A stretch of DNA of 64,000 bases from Saccharothrix violaceirubra (GCF_014203755.1 NZ_JACHJS010000001.1:1-64000), one strand, 5' to 3'; shown: positions 41,402 through 50,718, counted from the first letter of the stretch. Notes: generated by a model from the letters alone, not told the origin. Numbers and translations: made by a program.

Positions 41402-41428
41402 AAGCCCCAGGTCGTTGACCTGGGGCTT
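41402..41428. terminator. Bidirectional terminator between integrase and tRNA-Lys
   Basis: AAGCCCCAGGTC-GTT-GACCTGGGGCTT is a 12-bp perfect stem with a 3-base loop and A/T runs at both ends. It terminates the integrase transcript and, in the other direction, the tRNA-Lys transcript immediately after the CCA end. Confidence 0.85.
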
Positions 41429-41468
41429 TGGTGGGCCGCCAGGGACTCGAACCCTGAACCCGAAGATT
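41429..41468. repeat. Attachment site, tRNA-proximal copy
   Basis: The exact 40-bp repeat partner of 32117-32156, lying inside tRNA-Lys from the CCA end to the 3' side of the anticodon stem. The identity stops sharply at base 41468, which sets the crossover segment within these 40 bp. Confidence 0.93.
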
Positions 41469-41504
41469 AAAAGTCTCCTGCTCTGCCAATTGAGCTAGCA
41501 GCCC
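41429..41504 (-). tRNA. tRNA-Lys (TTT), element integration site
   Basis: On the minus strand the sequence folds into a canonical cloverleaf of 76 nt including encoded CCA: acceptor GGGCTGC pairs with GCGGCCC (one G-T), the D arm contains AGCTCAATTGGCAGAGCA, the anticodon loop is CTTTTAA with anticodon TTT, and the T arm is CAGGGTTCGAGTCCCTG. The 3' 40 bases (41429-41468) are duplicated at 32117-32156, so the element supplied the present 3' end and kept the gene functional. Confidence 0.97.
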
Positions 41505-41555
41505 TCGACGACAGCTTACCGACGGTGGTCCACTCAGCGGGCCCGGGTGGGGGAC

Positions 41556-42368
41556 TCAGCGGGGCCACGGTTGCACGGTCGCACTCGGCTGTACCGGGTT
41601 TGTGGTGGTCAGCGGGGTTTTCGGGCCCCGTAGTCCGGTCAACTGGGGTGCGGTCAGACCGAACGCCTTCGGGGTCGTGGTCCACGTCTGCGCCGCCAAG
41701 GGGCCGTGGGACGCCGCCACGACCACGCTCCCCGGTCGCGAGCCCAGGAACACCGCCGCCTCCGCGAACAGGGTCACGTGCGCGAACGCCGCGTCCAGGG
41801 CCGCCACCGCGTGACCGGTGAACGTCAGGTCCGGGCCGTCCCACAGGTTGGCCAGCAGCAGGCCCGACGGCGCCACGCGCGGTGCCGCCTCGTGCAGGTA
41901 CGGAACGGTCAGCAGCTCCGTCGTCACGGCACCTCCCCGGAACACGTCGAGCACGACCAGGTCCGCCCCCTCCACCGTCAGCAGGCCGGCCGCGCCGTCG
42001 CCCACGACGACCTCCACGTCCGGCACCGGCAGGTGGCGGGACACGAACTCCACCAGCGGCCCGTCCAGCTCGAAGACCGTCTGCCGCGACCCCGGCCGGG
42101 TGGCGCCGACGTACCGGGGCAGGGTGAGCGCGCCGCCGCCCACGTGCACGGCGTCCACCGGACCCGCGGGCCAGTGGTGGTCGATCAGGGCGCCCATCCA
42201 CCTCGTGTACGGCACCCGCAGGAACGTCGGATCAAGCGTGTCCACATAGGACTGCGATACGCCGTCCACGGCCACGGTCCACCCGGTCGGCCGGGTGCGG
42301 TCCGGGATCAGGTCCGCCCGGCCGAAGAGCACCTGTTCCGTCACGGTCGTGCGCGTGTCCGATCCCAC
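41556..42368 (-). CDS. Spermidine synthase-like methyltransferase-fold protein
   Basis: A 270-aa protein of the polyamine synthase/SAM-dependent fold: ALIDHHWPAGPVDAVHVGGGALTLPRY for the nucleotide loop, TVFELDGPLVEF for the acidic ribose binder, and DLVVLDVFRGG for the region where spermidine synthases have the catalytic Asp. A short length and lack of the full YxE/D substrate motif make true spermidine synthesis doubtful; many actinobacterial proteins of this type are uncharacterised. I chose GTG 42368, eight bases after a TACCAT -10, giving a leaderless mRNA. Divergent from xth with starts about 32 bp apart. Confidence 0.8.
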   Translation of the reverse strand: MGSDTRTTVTEQVLFGRADLIPDRTRPTGWTVAVDGVSQSYVDTLDPTFLRVPYTRWMGALIDHHWPAGPVDAVHVGGGALTLPRYVGATRPGSRQTVFELDGPLVEFVSRHLPVPDVEVVVGDGAAGLLTVEGADLVVLDVFRGGAVTTELLTVPYLHEAAPRVAPSGLLLANLWDGPDLTFTGHAVAALDAAFAHVTLFAEAAVFLGSRPGSVVVAASHGPLAAQTWTTTPKAFGLTAPQLTGLRGPKTPLTTTNPVQPSATVQPWPR

Positions 42369-42399
42369 GGGGCGCGATGGTAGTTCTAACGTCGACCCC

Positions 42400-43218
42400 A
42401 TGAGGCTGGCCACGTGGAACGTCAACTCGGTCCGTCAACGCGCCGCCCGGCTGCTGCCGTGGCTCGACGAACGCCGCCCCGACGTCGTCTGCCTCCAGGA
42501 GACCAAGCTCGCCGACGACGCCTTCGACACCCTTCTCGGCGAAGAACTCGCCGACCGCGGTTACGCCGTCGCCCGCCACGGCGAACCGCGGTGGAACGGT
42601 GTCGCCCTGCTTTCCCGAGTGGGACTCGAAAACACCGTTTACGGCCTCCCCGACGGTCCCGGCTTCCCACACGCCGAAGCGCGCGCCGTGTCCGCGACGT
42701 GCGCCGGCATCCGCGTGCACTGCGTCTACGTCCCCAACGGCCGTGAGGTCGACTCCGACCACTACCGCTACAAACTCGCCTGGCTCGACGCGTTGAGGAA
42801 CTCCCTCGACGACGGGAACACCGTTGTGGCCGGCGACCTCAACATCGCGCCGACCGACGCCGACCTGTTCGACCCCGCCCGCTTCGTCGACTCCACTCAC
42901 GTGACGCCCGCCGAACGCGATGCCCTGCACGCCCTCGGCCTCGTCGACGTCGTTCGCGAGCGCTGGCCCGAGGAGCGGGTCTTCAGCTACTGGGACTACC
43001 GCGCCGGCATGTTCCACCAGGACCTCGGCATGCGCATCGACCTCGTCCTCGCCACGGCCGACGTGGCCGCCCGCACCGCCGCCGCCTGGGTCGACCGCAA
43101 GGCGCGCAAGGGCGCCGGCCCCAGCGACCACGCCCCGGTGATCGTCGACCTGGACACCGCGCCCGACGGCGACATCGGCCCGGTCGTGCCCCCGCCGTCG
43201 GCGCCGCGCCGGCGTTGA
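42400..43218 (+). CDS. xth: Exodeoxyribonuclease III / AP endonuclease
   Basis: A 272-aa Mg-dependent endonuclease of base-excision repair. Catalytic landmarks are ATWNVNSVRQR, CLQETKLADD (Glu), VAGDLNIAPTDADLFD (Asp/Asn) and GPSDHAPVIVDL (Asp-His). ATG 42400 sits seven bases after a TAACGT -10 and has no Shine-Dalgarno, so it is probably leaderless. Its length and motif order are those of the ExoIII class. Confidence 0.95.
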   Translation: MRLATWNVNSVRQRAARLLPWLDERRPDVVCLQETKLADDAFDTLLGEELADRGYAVARHGEPRWNGVALLSRVGLENTVYGLPDGPGFPHAEARAVSATCAGIRVHCVYVPNGREVDSDHYRYKLAWLDALRNSLDDGNTVVAGDLNIAPTDADLFDPARFVDSTHVTPAERDALHALGLVDVVRERWPEERVFSYWDYRAGMFHQDLGMRIDLVLATADVAARTAAAWVDRKARKGAGPSDHAPVIVDLDTAPDGDIGPVVPPPSAPRRR

Positions 43219-43319
43219 AACCCGCCGGAACCCCGCGCCCGCCCCGGTCGTCCAACCGCCGATTGCAACATTTTCAGCGGTTGCGCCGATTTCCCGGGTA
43301 GGGACGCACAGGGGGGTGC

Positions 43320-43916
43320 ATGGGGGAGTTCTTCTCGGTCGCACTGGGTTTTCCGACAGCCGTGTTGAGCATTCCGCTGGTCGTCGTCGTGGGCTACTGG
43401 GTCGTGGTCGCGTTCGGCGCCCTCGATCTCGACGTCGTGGACGTCGAACTCGGATTCGGGTTGGCGGGCACGCCGGCCGCGCTTTCGCTTTCCCTGTTGA
43501 CCGCCTTCTCCTGGTTCTTCTGCCTCGGGGGCGCCGTGTTGCTCGACGGATGGGAACTGTCCACCGCCCTGTACCTCGTGATCGGCTTCCTCTTGCTGAT
43601 CGTCGCGGTGCTCGTGGGCCTGATCCTCACGCGGATCGTGTCGGTGCCGCTGCGCCGACTGCTGCCCGACGACAAGTCCGACTCGCGGTCGGCGTTCGTC
43701 GGCCGCACCTGCGTGATCCGCACGAGTTCCGTCACGCAGACGTTCGGCCAGGCCGAGGTCACGGCCGACGACGGGTCCTCGGCCCTGGTGCAGGTCCGCC
43801 AGCCGGGCACCGACCACCTCACCGCCGGCAGCACGGCCGTGATCTTCGATTACGACGCGACCGGCGAGTTCTTCTGGGTAACGCCGCTGGACACGACCTT
43901 GGGGGGACAACACTGA
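43320..43916 (+). CDS. YqiJ/NfeD-like membrane protein, partner of flotillin
   Basis: A 198-aa protein with three predicted membrane helices (about 10-32, 55-75, 84-108) and a C-terminal OB-fold-like domain (FVGRTCVIRTSSVTQTFGQA ... STAVIFDYDATGEFFWVTP). NfeD/YqiJ proteins accompany SPFH proteins in many bacteria (YuaF-FloT in Bacillus, YqiJ-YqiK in E. coli). Its stop overlaps the flotillin start (TGATG), so they are stoichiometrically coupled. Confidence 0.8.
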   Translation: MGEFFSVALGFPTAVLSIPLVVVVGYWVVVAFGALDLDVVDVELGFGLAGTPAALSLSLLTAFSWFFCLGGAVLLDGWELSTALYLVIGFLLLIVAVLVGLILTRIVSVPLRRLLPDDKSDSRSAFVGRTCVIRTSSVTQTFGQAEVTADDGSSALVQVRQPGTDHLTAGSTAVIFDYDATGEFFWVTPLDTTLGGQH

Positions 43917-45913
43917 TGGGCGTCATCTCGACCGGACTCGGCATCCTCATCGCCGTCGTCCTGTTCATCCTGATCATCTTCCTGATCCTGTTCGGCCGCC
44001 TGTTCCGCAAGATCGAGCAGGGCAAGGCGTTGATCATCTCCAAGGTCCGCCGCGTCGACGTGACGTTCACCGGCGCCATGGTGCTACCGGTGCTGCACCG
44101 CGCCGAGATCATGGACATCTCCGTCAAGACCATCGAGATCCGCCGGGCCGGCACCGAGGGCCTGATCTGCCGCGACAACATCCGCGCGGACATCCGCATC
44201 ACGTTCTTCGTGCGCGTCAACAAGACCGTCGAGGACGTCATCAAGGTCGCCCAGGCGATCGGCACGCAGCGCGCCTCCGACGTGGCCACGCTCCAGGAGC
44301 TGTTCAACGCCAAGTTCTCCGAGGCACTCAAGACCGTCGGCAAGCAGCTCGACTTCGTCGACCTCTACACCAAGCGCAACGAGTTCCGCGACCGGATCGT
44401 CCAGGTCATCGGCACCGACCTCAACGGCTACTCGCTGGAGGACGCGGCCATCGACTACCTGGAGCAGACGCCGATGGCGCAGCTCAACCCGACGAACATC
44501 CTGGACGCCCAGGGCATCCGCAAGATCACCGAGCTGACCGCGATCGAGCACGTCCGCACGAACGACTACCAGCGCGGCGAGGAGAAGGAGATCACGCGCC
44601 AGAACGTCGAGGCGCGCGAGGCCATCCTGGAACTCGAACGCCGCCAGGCCGACGCGGAGATCAAGCAGCGCCGCGAGGTCGAGGTGCTGCGCGCCCGCGA
44701 GGAAGCCGAGATCGAGACGGTCCGCGCCCAGGAACGGCTCAAGTACGAGACCGCCCGCCTGCGCGGCGAGGAGGCGATCGGCATCCAGGAGGAGAACAAG
44801 TCCCGCGAGATCGCCGTCGCCGAGAAGAACCGCGAACGCGTCATCGCCATCGAGACCGAGCGCATCGAGAAGGACCGCCAGCTCGAGGTCATCGGCCGCG
44901 AGCGCGAGACCGAGCTGTCCCGGATCTCCAAGGACAAGGAGGTCGAGGGCGAGAAGCGGGTCATCGCCGAGGTGGTCCGCGAGCGGATCGCGGTCGAGAA
45001 GACCGTGGCCGAGCAGGAGGAGAACATCAAGCGGCTGCGCGCGGTCGAAGAGGCCGAGCGGCTGCGCCAGACGATCGTCATCGGCGCCGAGGCCGAGGCG
45101 CAGGAGTCGCTGGTCAAGGACATCAAGGCGGCCGAGGCGGCCGAGGAGGCCGCGAAGTTCAAGGCCCGCGAGGAACTGCTGCTCGCCGACGCCCGCCGCC
45201 AGGCCGCCGAACTCGACGCCGCCGCCGCCATCCGGCTCGCCGAGGGCAGGCAGGCCACGGCCGCCGCGAGCGGGCTGGCCGACGTCCAGGTCCGCGAGCG
45301 CAACGCCGAGGCCGTCGAGAAGCTCGGCCGCGCCGAGGCCGTCGTCGAACGCGAGAAGGCGCTCGTCGCCGCGGAGGCCATCCGCGAGAAGCTCAAGGGC
45401 GAGGCCGAGGGTCTGGCCGACAAGGCCACCGCGATGGCCGCGCTCGACGAGGCCACCCGCGAGCACGAGGAGTACCGCCTGCGGCTGGAGACCGAGAAGG
45501 AGATCCGGCTCAAGGGCATCGACGCGCAGCGGCAGGTCGCGGAGTCGCAGGCCCTGGTGCTGGCGGCCGGTCTGGAGAAGGCCGACATCGACATCGTCGG
45601 CGGCGACGCCATGTTCTTCGACCGGATCGTCGGCGCGGTCACGCTCGGCAAGAGCGTCGACGGGTTCCTGGAGCACTCGGACGTCGCGCAGAAGCTGGTC
45701 AAGCCGTGGCTCAACGGCTCGGGCGACTTCACCCAGGACATCACGCGCATCCTCGGCTCGTTCGGCACCGAGGACCTCAAGAACCTCACCGTGTCGGCCG
45801 CGCTGCTCAAGCTGATCAACGCGGGCGGTCCGGACGAGGGTCGGCTGCGCGAGCTGCTGGCCATGGCCCAGCGCCTCGGCGTGGCCGAGCGGCCGATCGC
45901 CGCCCTCTCGTGA
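43916..45913 (+). CDS. Flotillin-like SPFH protein (YqiK family)
   Basis: A 665-aa protein: an N-terminal membrane helix (ILIAVVLFILIIFLILFG), an SPFH/band-7 domain to about residue 200 (VDVTFTGAMVLPVLHRAEIMD, QLDFVDLYTKRNEFRDRIVQ), then a very long Glu/Arg/Ala coiled coil to about 520 and a globular C-terminal domain. Flotillins form large oligomeric cages that organise membrane microdomains. The coiled coil is rich in EREKAL-type heptads. GGGGGG precedes the ATG. The stop overlaps the next gene's GTG by four bases. Confidence 0.92.
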   Translation: MGVISTGLGILIAVVLFILIIFLILFGRLFRKIEQGKALIISKVRRVDVTFTGAMVLPVLHRAEIMDISVKTIEIRRAGTEGLICRDNIRADIRITFFVRVNKTVEDVIKVAQAIGTQRASDVATLQELFNAKFSEALKTVGKQLDFVDLYTKRNEFRDRIVQVIGTDLNGYSLEDAAIDYLEQTPMAQLNPTNILDAQGIRKITELTAIEHVRTNDYQRGEEKEITRQNVEAREAILELERRQADAEIKQRREVEVLRAREEAEIETVRAQERLKYETARLRGEEAIGIQEENKSREIAVAEKNRERVIAIETERIEKDRQLEVIGRERETELSRISKDKEVEGEKRVIAEVVRERIAVEKTVAEQEENIKRLRAVEEAERLRQTIVIGAEAEAQESLVKDIKAAEAAEEAAKFKAREELLLADARRQAAELDAAAAIRLAEGRQATAAASGLADVQVRERNAEAVEKLGRAEAVVEREKALVAAEAIREKLKGEAEGLADKATAMAALDEATREHEEYRLRLETEKEIRLKGIDAQRQVAESQALVLAAGLEKADIDIVGGDAMFFDRIVGAVTLGKSVDGFLEHSDVAQKLVKPWLNGSGDFTQDITRILGSFGTEDLKNLTVSAALLKLINAGGPDEGRLRELLAMAQRLGVAERPIAALS

Positions 45914-48900
45914 CGACGGAGTTGGACGCGGGCACCTACGAGGTGCTGAAGGCCCGGCTGGCCGACCAGGCCGCCGGGCTCGCCGCCCGCGCCGGCGAAC
46001 TCAACACCCGACGGCTGGAGGTGTTCGGCAGCGCCGAGCTGGCGCTGCTGGGCACCGACCGGCTCCGCACCGCCAACAACTGCGTGCCGGCCGACGCGGT
46101 GCACGTGGGCGGGCTCGTCCTCGTCGGCCACCAGGTGCTGCTCGGTCTCAAGGCCGAGGTCGCGGTCGCGGACGTGTTCACGCTGCACCGCCTGGTCCGC
46201 GCGGACGACGCGGTGCGCTTCGAGGACGTCGCGTCCGACGGGGTGCCCGGCCTGCTCGACGACGACCGGTTCCGGCGCGACTTCGCCGAGCTGCACCGGT
46301 ACTTCCGGGACGCGCGGCTGATCCGCCTGCGCCGCGTGGAGGGCCGCCTGCTGGCGGTCTTCCGCACCGGCGGCGTCAACGGCGACGTGCGCGTGCTGCG
46401 CTGGCAGGTGGACCCCGACGGCACCGTGTCCTACGTGGACAACCAGGGCGGGCGCGACCACGTGTTCCCGCGGTCGCACGACTTCGACTGGACGCCGACC
46501 ACCCGCGAGCAGCACGTCCTGGGCCGCCACCCGCACATCTCGATCGAGGACGAGGTCTTCGTCGAGACCGTGGGCGGCGACCTGACGGTCAAGGTCGAGG
46601 ACAACACCGAGTCCGGCGAGGGCGTCTACCGCGAACCGGTCGACGACCCGTTGCAGTCGCTGGCCGACGCGGACGTGCACTACGCCCGCGTGGGCACGCT
46701 CATCGTGCTGCGGATCAGGCCCTACAACGAATCCGCGTGGCGGCACCTGGTGTTCAACACGCGCACCAAGAGCGTCGTGCGGCTCGACGGCATCGGTCTC
46801 GCGTGCCGACGCCTGCCCGAGGACCAGGGCCTGGTGTTCCCGGGCGGCTACTACCTGGCCACGGGCGCGAGCAAGACATTCGACACCGACGTCGCCGAGC
46901 TGGAGTTCGACCGGGAGATCCGGTCTGCCAACGGCGAGGACGTGCTCTACGTCTTCCACGACCGCGACGACCGGCGCATGCTCCTGCTGCCCTACAACGT
47001 CATCCGCAAGGAGATCGCGAACCCGTTGCCGTGCGGCGGGTACGCGCTGTATGACGACGGCACGCTCGTGGTGTTCCGCGCGTCCTCGGAACCCACCCGC
47101 GTGCACCCGGTGCAGGTCTGGCACACGCCGTACGAGTCGGACACGTACGCCGCCGCGCAGCCGACCGGCACCGGCCCGTTGGAACGCGTGGGCAACGCCG
47201 ATCTCGTGCGCGGCATCTCGGACTGCCTGACCGTGCACCGCATGGTCGGCGAGATGGCGCCGTCCGTGCCCGTGTTCGAGGACCTGATCGCGACCTGCAC
47301 CCGGGTCGACGACACCTACCACTGGCTGTCCGACCCCGATCTCGGCGACCTGCGCACCCCGTTGGTCGAGGTCCGGGCGACGGCCACGCAGGTGCTCGAC
47401 GAGTTCGAGGCCGTGCGGGCGCTCACCGCGCAGGCCGCGGACGCCGTCGCCGAGACGGCCGACAAGATCGCCGCGTTCATCCGCCGCACGCGCGCCGAGG
47501 TGCCGTCGGACGCGGACGAGTGGGTCCGCCGACTCACCGAACTCCGCGCCACGCAGGGACATCTGGTCACGTTGCGCGAGCTGCGCTACGTGGACCTCGG
47601 CCGACTCGACGAGCTGGCCGGCGCCGTCGAGGCGGAGATCGACTCGACCGCGCACCGGGCCGTCGAGCACCTTCGCCACGAGGACGCGTTCGCGGGCTAC
47701 TACGCGCACGTCGACGCGTTGGCCGGTCGTACCGGCGAGATCCGCACGGTCGCCGAGGCCAAGCCGGTGTACGACGAACTCTCGGCGCACCAGCGGGGTC
47801 TGGAGATCCTGACCGAGGTCGTCGGCACGCTCGACATCGCCGACGCCACCGTGCGCACGACCATCCTGGAGCGCATCGGAGAGGTGCTCGGCGGCCTCAA
47901 CCGCGTCCGGGCCACGGCCGACGTCCGGCGGCGCGCGCTGCTGGCCACCGAGGGCCGGGCCGAGTTCGCCGCCGAGTTCGCGCTGCTGGGCCAGGCCGTC
48001 ACGGGCGCGCTCGCCGTCGCCGACTCGCCGCAGCGCTGCGACGAGCAGCTCGGCCGCCTGCTGCTCCAGCTCGAGAACCTCGAATCCCGGTTCGGCGAGT
48101 TCGACGACTTCCTCGGGCAGCTCGACGCCAAGCGCACCGACGTGTACGAGGCGTTCGCGTCCCGCAAGCAGGCACTGCTCGACGACCGCGCGCGCCGGGC
48201 GGACCGGCTGGTCGACTCGGCCGACCGCATCCTGGCGAGCGTGGCCCGGCGGGTCGCGTCCCTGGGTTCGCTCGACGAGGTCAACGCGTACTTCGCGACC
48301 GACCCGATGGTGCTCAAGGTCCGGTCGGTCGCCGGCGAGCTGCGCGGGCTCGGTGACCAGGTGCGGGCCGAGGAACTCGACGGACGGGTCCTGGCCGCGC
48401 GCCAGGAGGCCGGGCGGGCGCTGCGCGACCGGCTCGACCTCTTCGACGGCGAGACGATCCGGCTGGGCCGGCACCGGTTCGCGGTCAACACGCAGCCGCT
48501 GGACCTGACGCTCGTGCCCGCCGACGGCGGCATGGCGTTCGCGATCACCGGCACGGACTTCCGCGCGCCCGTGCGCGATCCGGGGTTCGCCGCGACGCGC
48601 CCGTTCTGGGCCCAGACGATCGTGTCCGAGACCGACGAGGTCTACCGGTGCGAGCACCTGGCCGCCGCGATCCTGGCCACGCACCCGCTCGACGCGCTGC
48701 AGGCGGCCGGCGACAAGCTGCTCGACCTCGTCCGCCGCGAAGCCGACCTGCGGCTGGACGAGGGCTACGAGCGCGGCGTGCACGACCACGACACCACGAG
48801 GATCCTCGCCGAACTGCTGCGGCTGTACGAGGCCGCCGGGCTGCTGCGCCACCCGGCGTCGTCCCGCGCGGCGGCCCAGCTCCTGTGGGCCGGAGCCGAC

Positions 48901-50718
48901 GAGGACACGCGGGGGCTGTGGACGCGACGCGCGATCTCGCTCGGCCGGGCACGGGCGAGGTTCGGCCCGTCACGGGCGTTCGCGGACCTGTGCGCCGAAC
49001 TCGGCGACCTGGCCGGCGACCCGCTCGCGGGCGAGTACCTGGTCGAGGAGCTGTGCTCGACGCCGTTCGGGTTCGTCACGAGCGCGGGTGCGCGGGCACT
49101 GGTCGCGGAGTTCCACCGGGCGCTGGGGTCGCGCGTCGAGTTCGACGCGGACCTCGCCGCGGTCGACGCGACCGTCCGGCGTGAGCTGGTGCAGGGCTGG
49201 TACGAGGCGTTCCTCGGCGACCGCGACGAGCCCGACCTGCCCGAGGCCGTGGTGCTCGAACTGCACCCGGACCTGCCCCGGCGGCACTCCGACCTGTCGT
49301 TGGAGTCCACTGTGGACGGCCTGCTCGGCACGCACCCGCGCGTGGTCGACACCCGGCTGGCGTTCCGGTTCGACGAGCTGCTCGCCCGGACCCGTGCGTT
49401 CCGGGACCACCGCGTGCCCGGGTACCGCGCCTACCAACGGCTGCGCAACGACCTCGTGGCCCGCGAACGACACCGGCTGCGGCTCGACGAGTACCGGCCG
49501 AAGGTGATGAGCGCGTTCGTCCGCAACCGGCTGCTCGACGAGGTCTACCTGCCGCTGGTCGGCGACAACCTGGCCAAGCAGCTCGGTGCCGCGGGCGAGG
49601 GCCGGCGCACCGACCAGATGGGCCTGCTGCTGCTCATCTCGCCGCCCGGCTACGGCAAGACCACGCTCATGGAGTACGTGGCCAACCGGCTCGGCCTGGT
49701 GTTCGTCAAGGTCGACGGTCCGGCGCTGGGCCACGGCGTGACGTCGGTCGACCCGGCGGAGGCGCCGAACGCCACCGCGCGCCAGGAGGTCGAGAAGATC
49801 TCCTTCGCCCTGGAGTCGGGCAACAACGTCCTGCTGTACCTGGACGACATCCAGCACACGTCGCCCGAGCTGTTGCAGAAGTTCATCTCGCTGTGCGACG
49901 CGCAGCGGCGGATGGAAGGCGTGTGGGACGGCGGCACGCGCACGTACGACCTGCGCGGCAAGCGGTTCGCCGTGGTGATGTCGGGCAACCCGTACACCGA
50001 GTCCGGCTCGGTGTTCCGGATTCCCGACATGCTCGCCAACCGCGCGGACGTGTGGAACCTGGGCGACGTGCTGTCCGGTCGCGACGAGCTGTTCGGGCTG
50101 AGCTACGTGGAGAACGCGCTCACGTCGAACCCGGTCTTGGCGCCACTGTCCACAAGGGACCGTGGTGACGTCGAGCTGCTGGTGCGGATGGCGCAGGGCG
50201 AACCGGTGCGCGCGGACCGGCTCTCCCACCCGTACCAGTCGGTCGAGCTGGAGCAGGTGCTGGCCGTGCTGCGCAAGCTGCTCGCCGTGCGGGACGTCGT
50301 GCTGGCCAACAACCGCGAGTACATCGCGTCGGCCGCGCGGGCGGACGCGTCGCGCACCGAACCGCCGTTCCGGCTCCAGGGCTCGTACCGCAACATGAAC
50401 CGGCTCGCGGAGAAGGTCGTGCCGGTGATGAACGACGCCGAGCTGGCGGGTGTCGTGGACGACCACTACCGGGGCGAGGCGCAGACGCTGACGTCCGGTG
50501 CCGAGGCCAACCTGCTCAAGTTCGCCGAGCTGCGCGGCACGCTCACCGCCGACCAGGAACTCCGGTGGGCCGAGGTGAAGGTCGCCTACCTGCGGGAACG
50601 GGCGCTCGGCGGCGCGGAGGACGACCCGATGAGCCGGGCCGTCGGCGCGGTCGGCCTGCTCGCGGACCGGATCGGCGGCGCGCTCGACCGCCTGGCGGAC
50701 CGCGGCGTCAGCAGGTGA
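45910..50718 (+). CDS. 1602-aa AAA ATPase with N-terminal DUF3686-like region
   Basis: A giant ATPase of the class often annotated DNA repair ATPase. The first 450 residues are beta-rich and resemble DUF3686 (YLATGASKTFDTDVAELEF, YDDGTLVVFRASSEPTRVHP). A long coiled-coil/helical middle (about 480-1000) follows, then a C-terminal AAA domain: Walker A SPPGYGKTT (about 1243-1251), Walker B LLYLDDIQH (about 1309-1317), sensor-1 VVMSGNPYTESG (about 1355-1366). No signal peptide or membrane helix. The GTG overlaps the flotillin stop (GTGA). Three-gene coupling suggests that it acts on the flotillin assembly, but no experiment I know defines the role. Confidence 0.85.
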   Translation: MTTELDAGTYEVLKARLADQAAGLAARAGELNTRRLEVFGSAELALLGTDRLRTANNCVPADAVHVGGLVLVGHQVLLGLKAEVAVADVFTLHRLVRADDAVRFEDVASDGVPGLLDDDRFRRDFAELHRYFRDARLIRLRRVEGRLLAVFRTGGVNGDVRVLRWQVDPDGTVSYVDNQGGRDHVFPRSHDFDWTPTTREQHVLGRHPHISIEDEVFVETVGGDLTVKVEDNTESGEGVYREPVDDPLQSLADADVHYARVGTLIVLRIRPYNESAWRHLVFNTRTKSVVRLDGIGLACRRLPEDQGLVFPGGYYLATGASKTFDTDVAELEFDREIRSANGEDVLYVFHDRDDRRMLLLPYNVIRKEIANPLPCGGYALYDDGTLVVFRASSEPTRVHPVQVWHTPYESDTYAAAQPTGTGPLERVGNADLVRGISDCLTVHRMVGEMAPSVPVFEDLIATCTRVDDTYHWLSDPDLGDLRTPLVEVRATATQVLDEFEAVRALTAQAADAVAETADKIAAFIRRTRAEVPSDADEWVRRLTELRATQGHLVTLRELRYVDLGRLDELAGAVEAEIDSTAHRAVEHLRHEDAFAGYYAHVDALAGRTGEIRTVAEAKPVYDELSAHQRGLEILTEVVGTLDIADATVRTTILERIGEVLGGLNRVRATADVRRRALLATEGRAEFAAEFALLGQAVTGALAVADSPQRCDEQLGRLLLQLENLESRFGEFDDFLGQLDAKRTDVYEAFASRKQALLDDRARRADRLVDSADRILASVARRVASLGSLDEVNAYFATDPMVLKVRSVAGELRGLGDQVRAEELDGRVLAARQEAGRALRDRLDLFDGETIRLGRHRFAVNTQPLDLTLVPADGGMAFAITGTDFRAPVRDPGFAATRPFWAQTIVSETDEVYRCEHLAAAILATHPLDALQAAGDKLLDLVRREADLRLDEGYERGVHDHDTTRILAELLRLYEAAGLLRHPASSRAAAQLLWAGADEDTRGLWTRRAISLGRARARFGPSRAFADLCAELGDLAGDPLAGEYLVEELCSTPFGFVTSAGARALVAEFHRALGSRVEFDADLAAVDATVRRELVQGWYEAFLGDRDEPDLPEAVVLELHPDLPRRHSDLSLESTVDGLLGTHPRVVDTRLAFRFDELLARTRAFRDHRVPGYRAYQRLRNDLVARERHRLRLDEYRPKVMSAFVRNRLLDEVYLPLVGDNLAKQLGAAGEGRRTDQMGLLLLISPPGYGKTTLMEYVANRLGLVFVKVDGPALGHGVTSVDPAEAPNATARQEVEKISFALESGNNVLLYLDDIQHTSPELLQKFISLCDAQRRMEGVWDGGTRTYDLRGKRFAVVMSGNPYTESGSVFRIPDMLANRADVWNLGDVLSGRDELFGLSYVENALTSNPVLAPLSTRDRGDVELLVRMAQGEPVRADRLSHPYQSVELEQVLAVLRKLLAVRDVVLANNREYIASAARADASRTEPPFRLQGSYRNMNRLAEKVVPVMNDAELAGVVDDHYRGEAQTLTSGAEANLLKFAELRGTLTADQELRWAEVKVAYLRERALGGAEDDPMSRAVGAVGLLADRIGGALDRLADRGVSR

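Larger units (their letters stand above)
32117..41468. mobile_element. AICE-type integrative element in tRNA-Lys (9.35 kb)
   Basis: The element is bounded by 40-bp direct repeats, with a tyrosine integrase and Xis next to the intact tRNA. It carries RepSA-type replication initiator, FtsK-like conjugal translocase, GntR-type regulator and small coupled ORFs. This is the module set of actinomycete integrative and conjugative elements such as pSAM2, which excise, replicate by rolling circle and transfer double-stranded DNA via an FtsK-like protein. All genes needed for excision, replication and transfer look intact. No obvious cargo such as resistance or restriction is present apart from the HAD hydrolase, so it may be close to minimal. 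Confidence 0.92.

Noticed and set aside
44566..48852. Minus-strand open frame of 1428 residues opposite the flotillin and ATPase
   Set aside because: Antisense frame to a coiled-coil coding region; rich in Arg/Val/Gln and without domain motifs.
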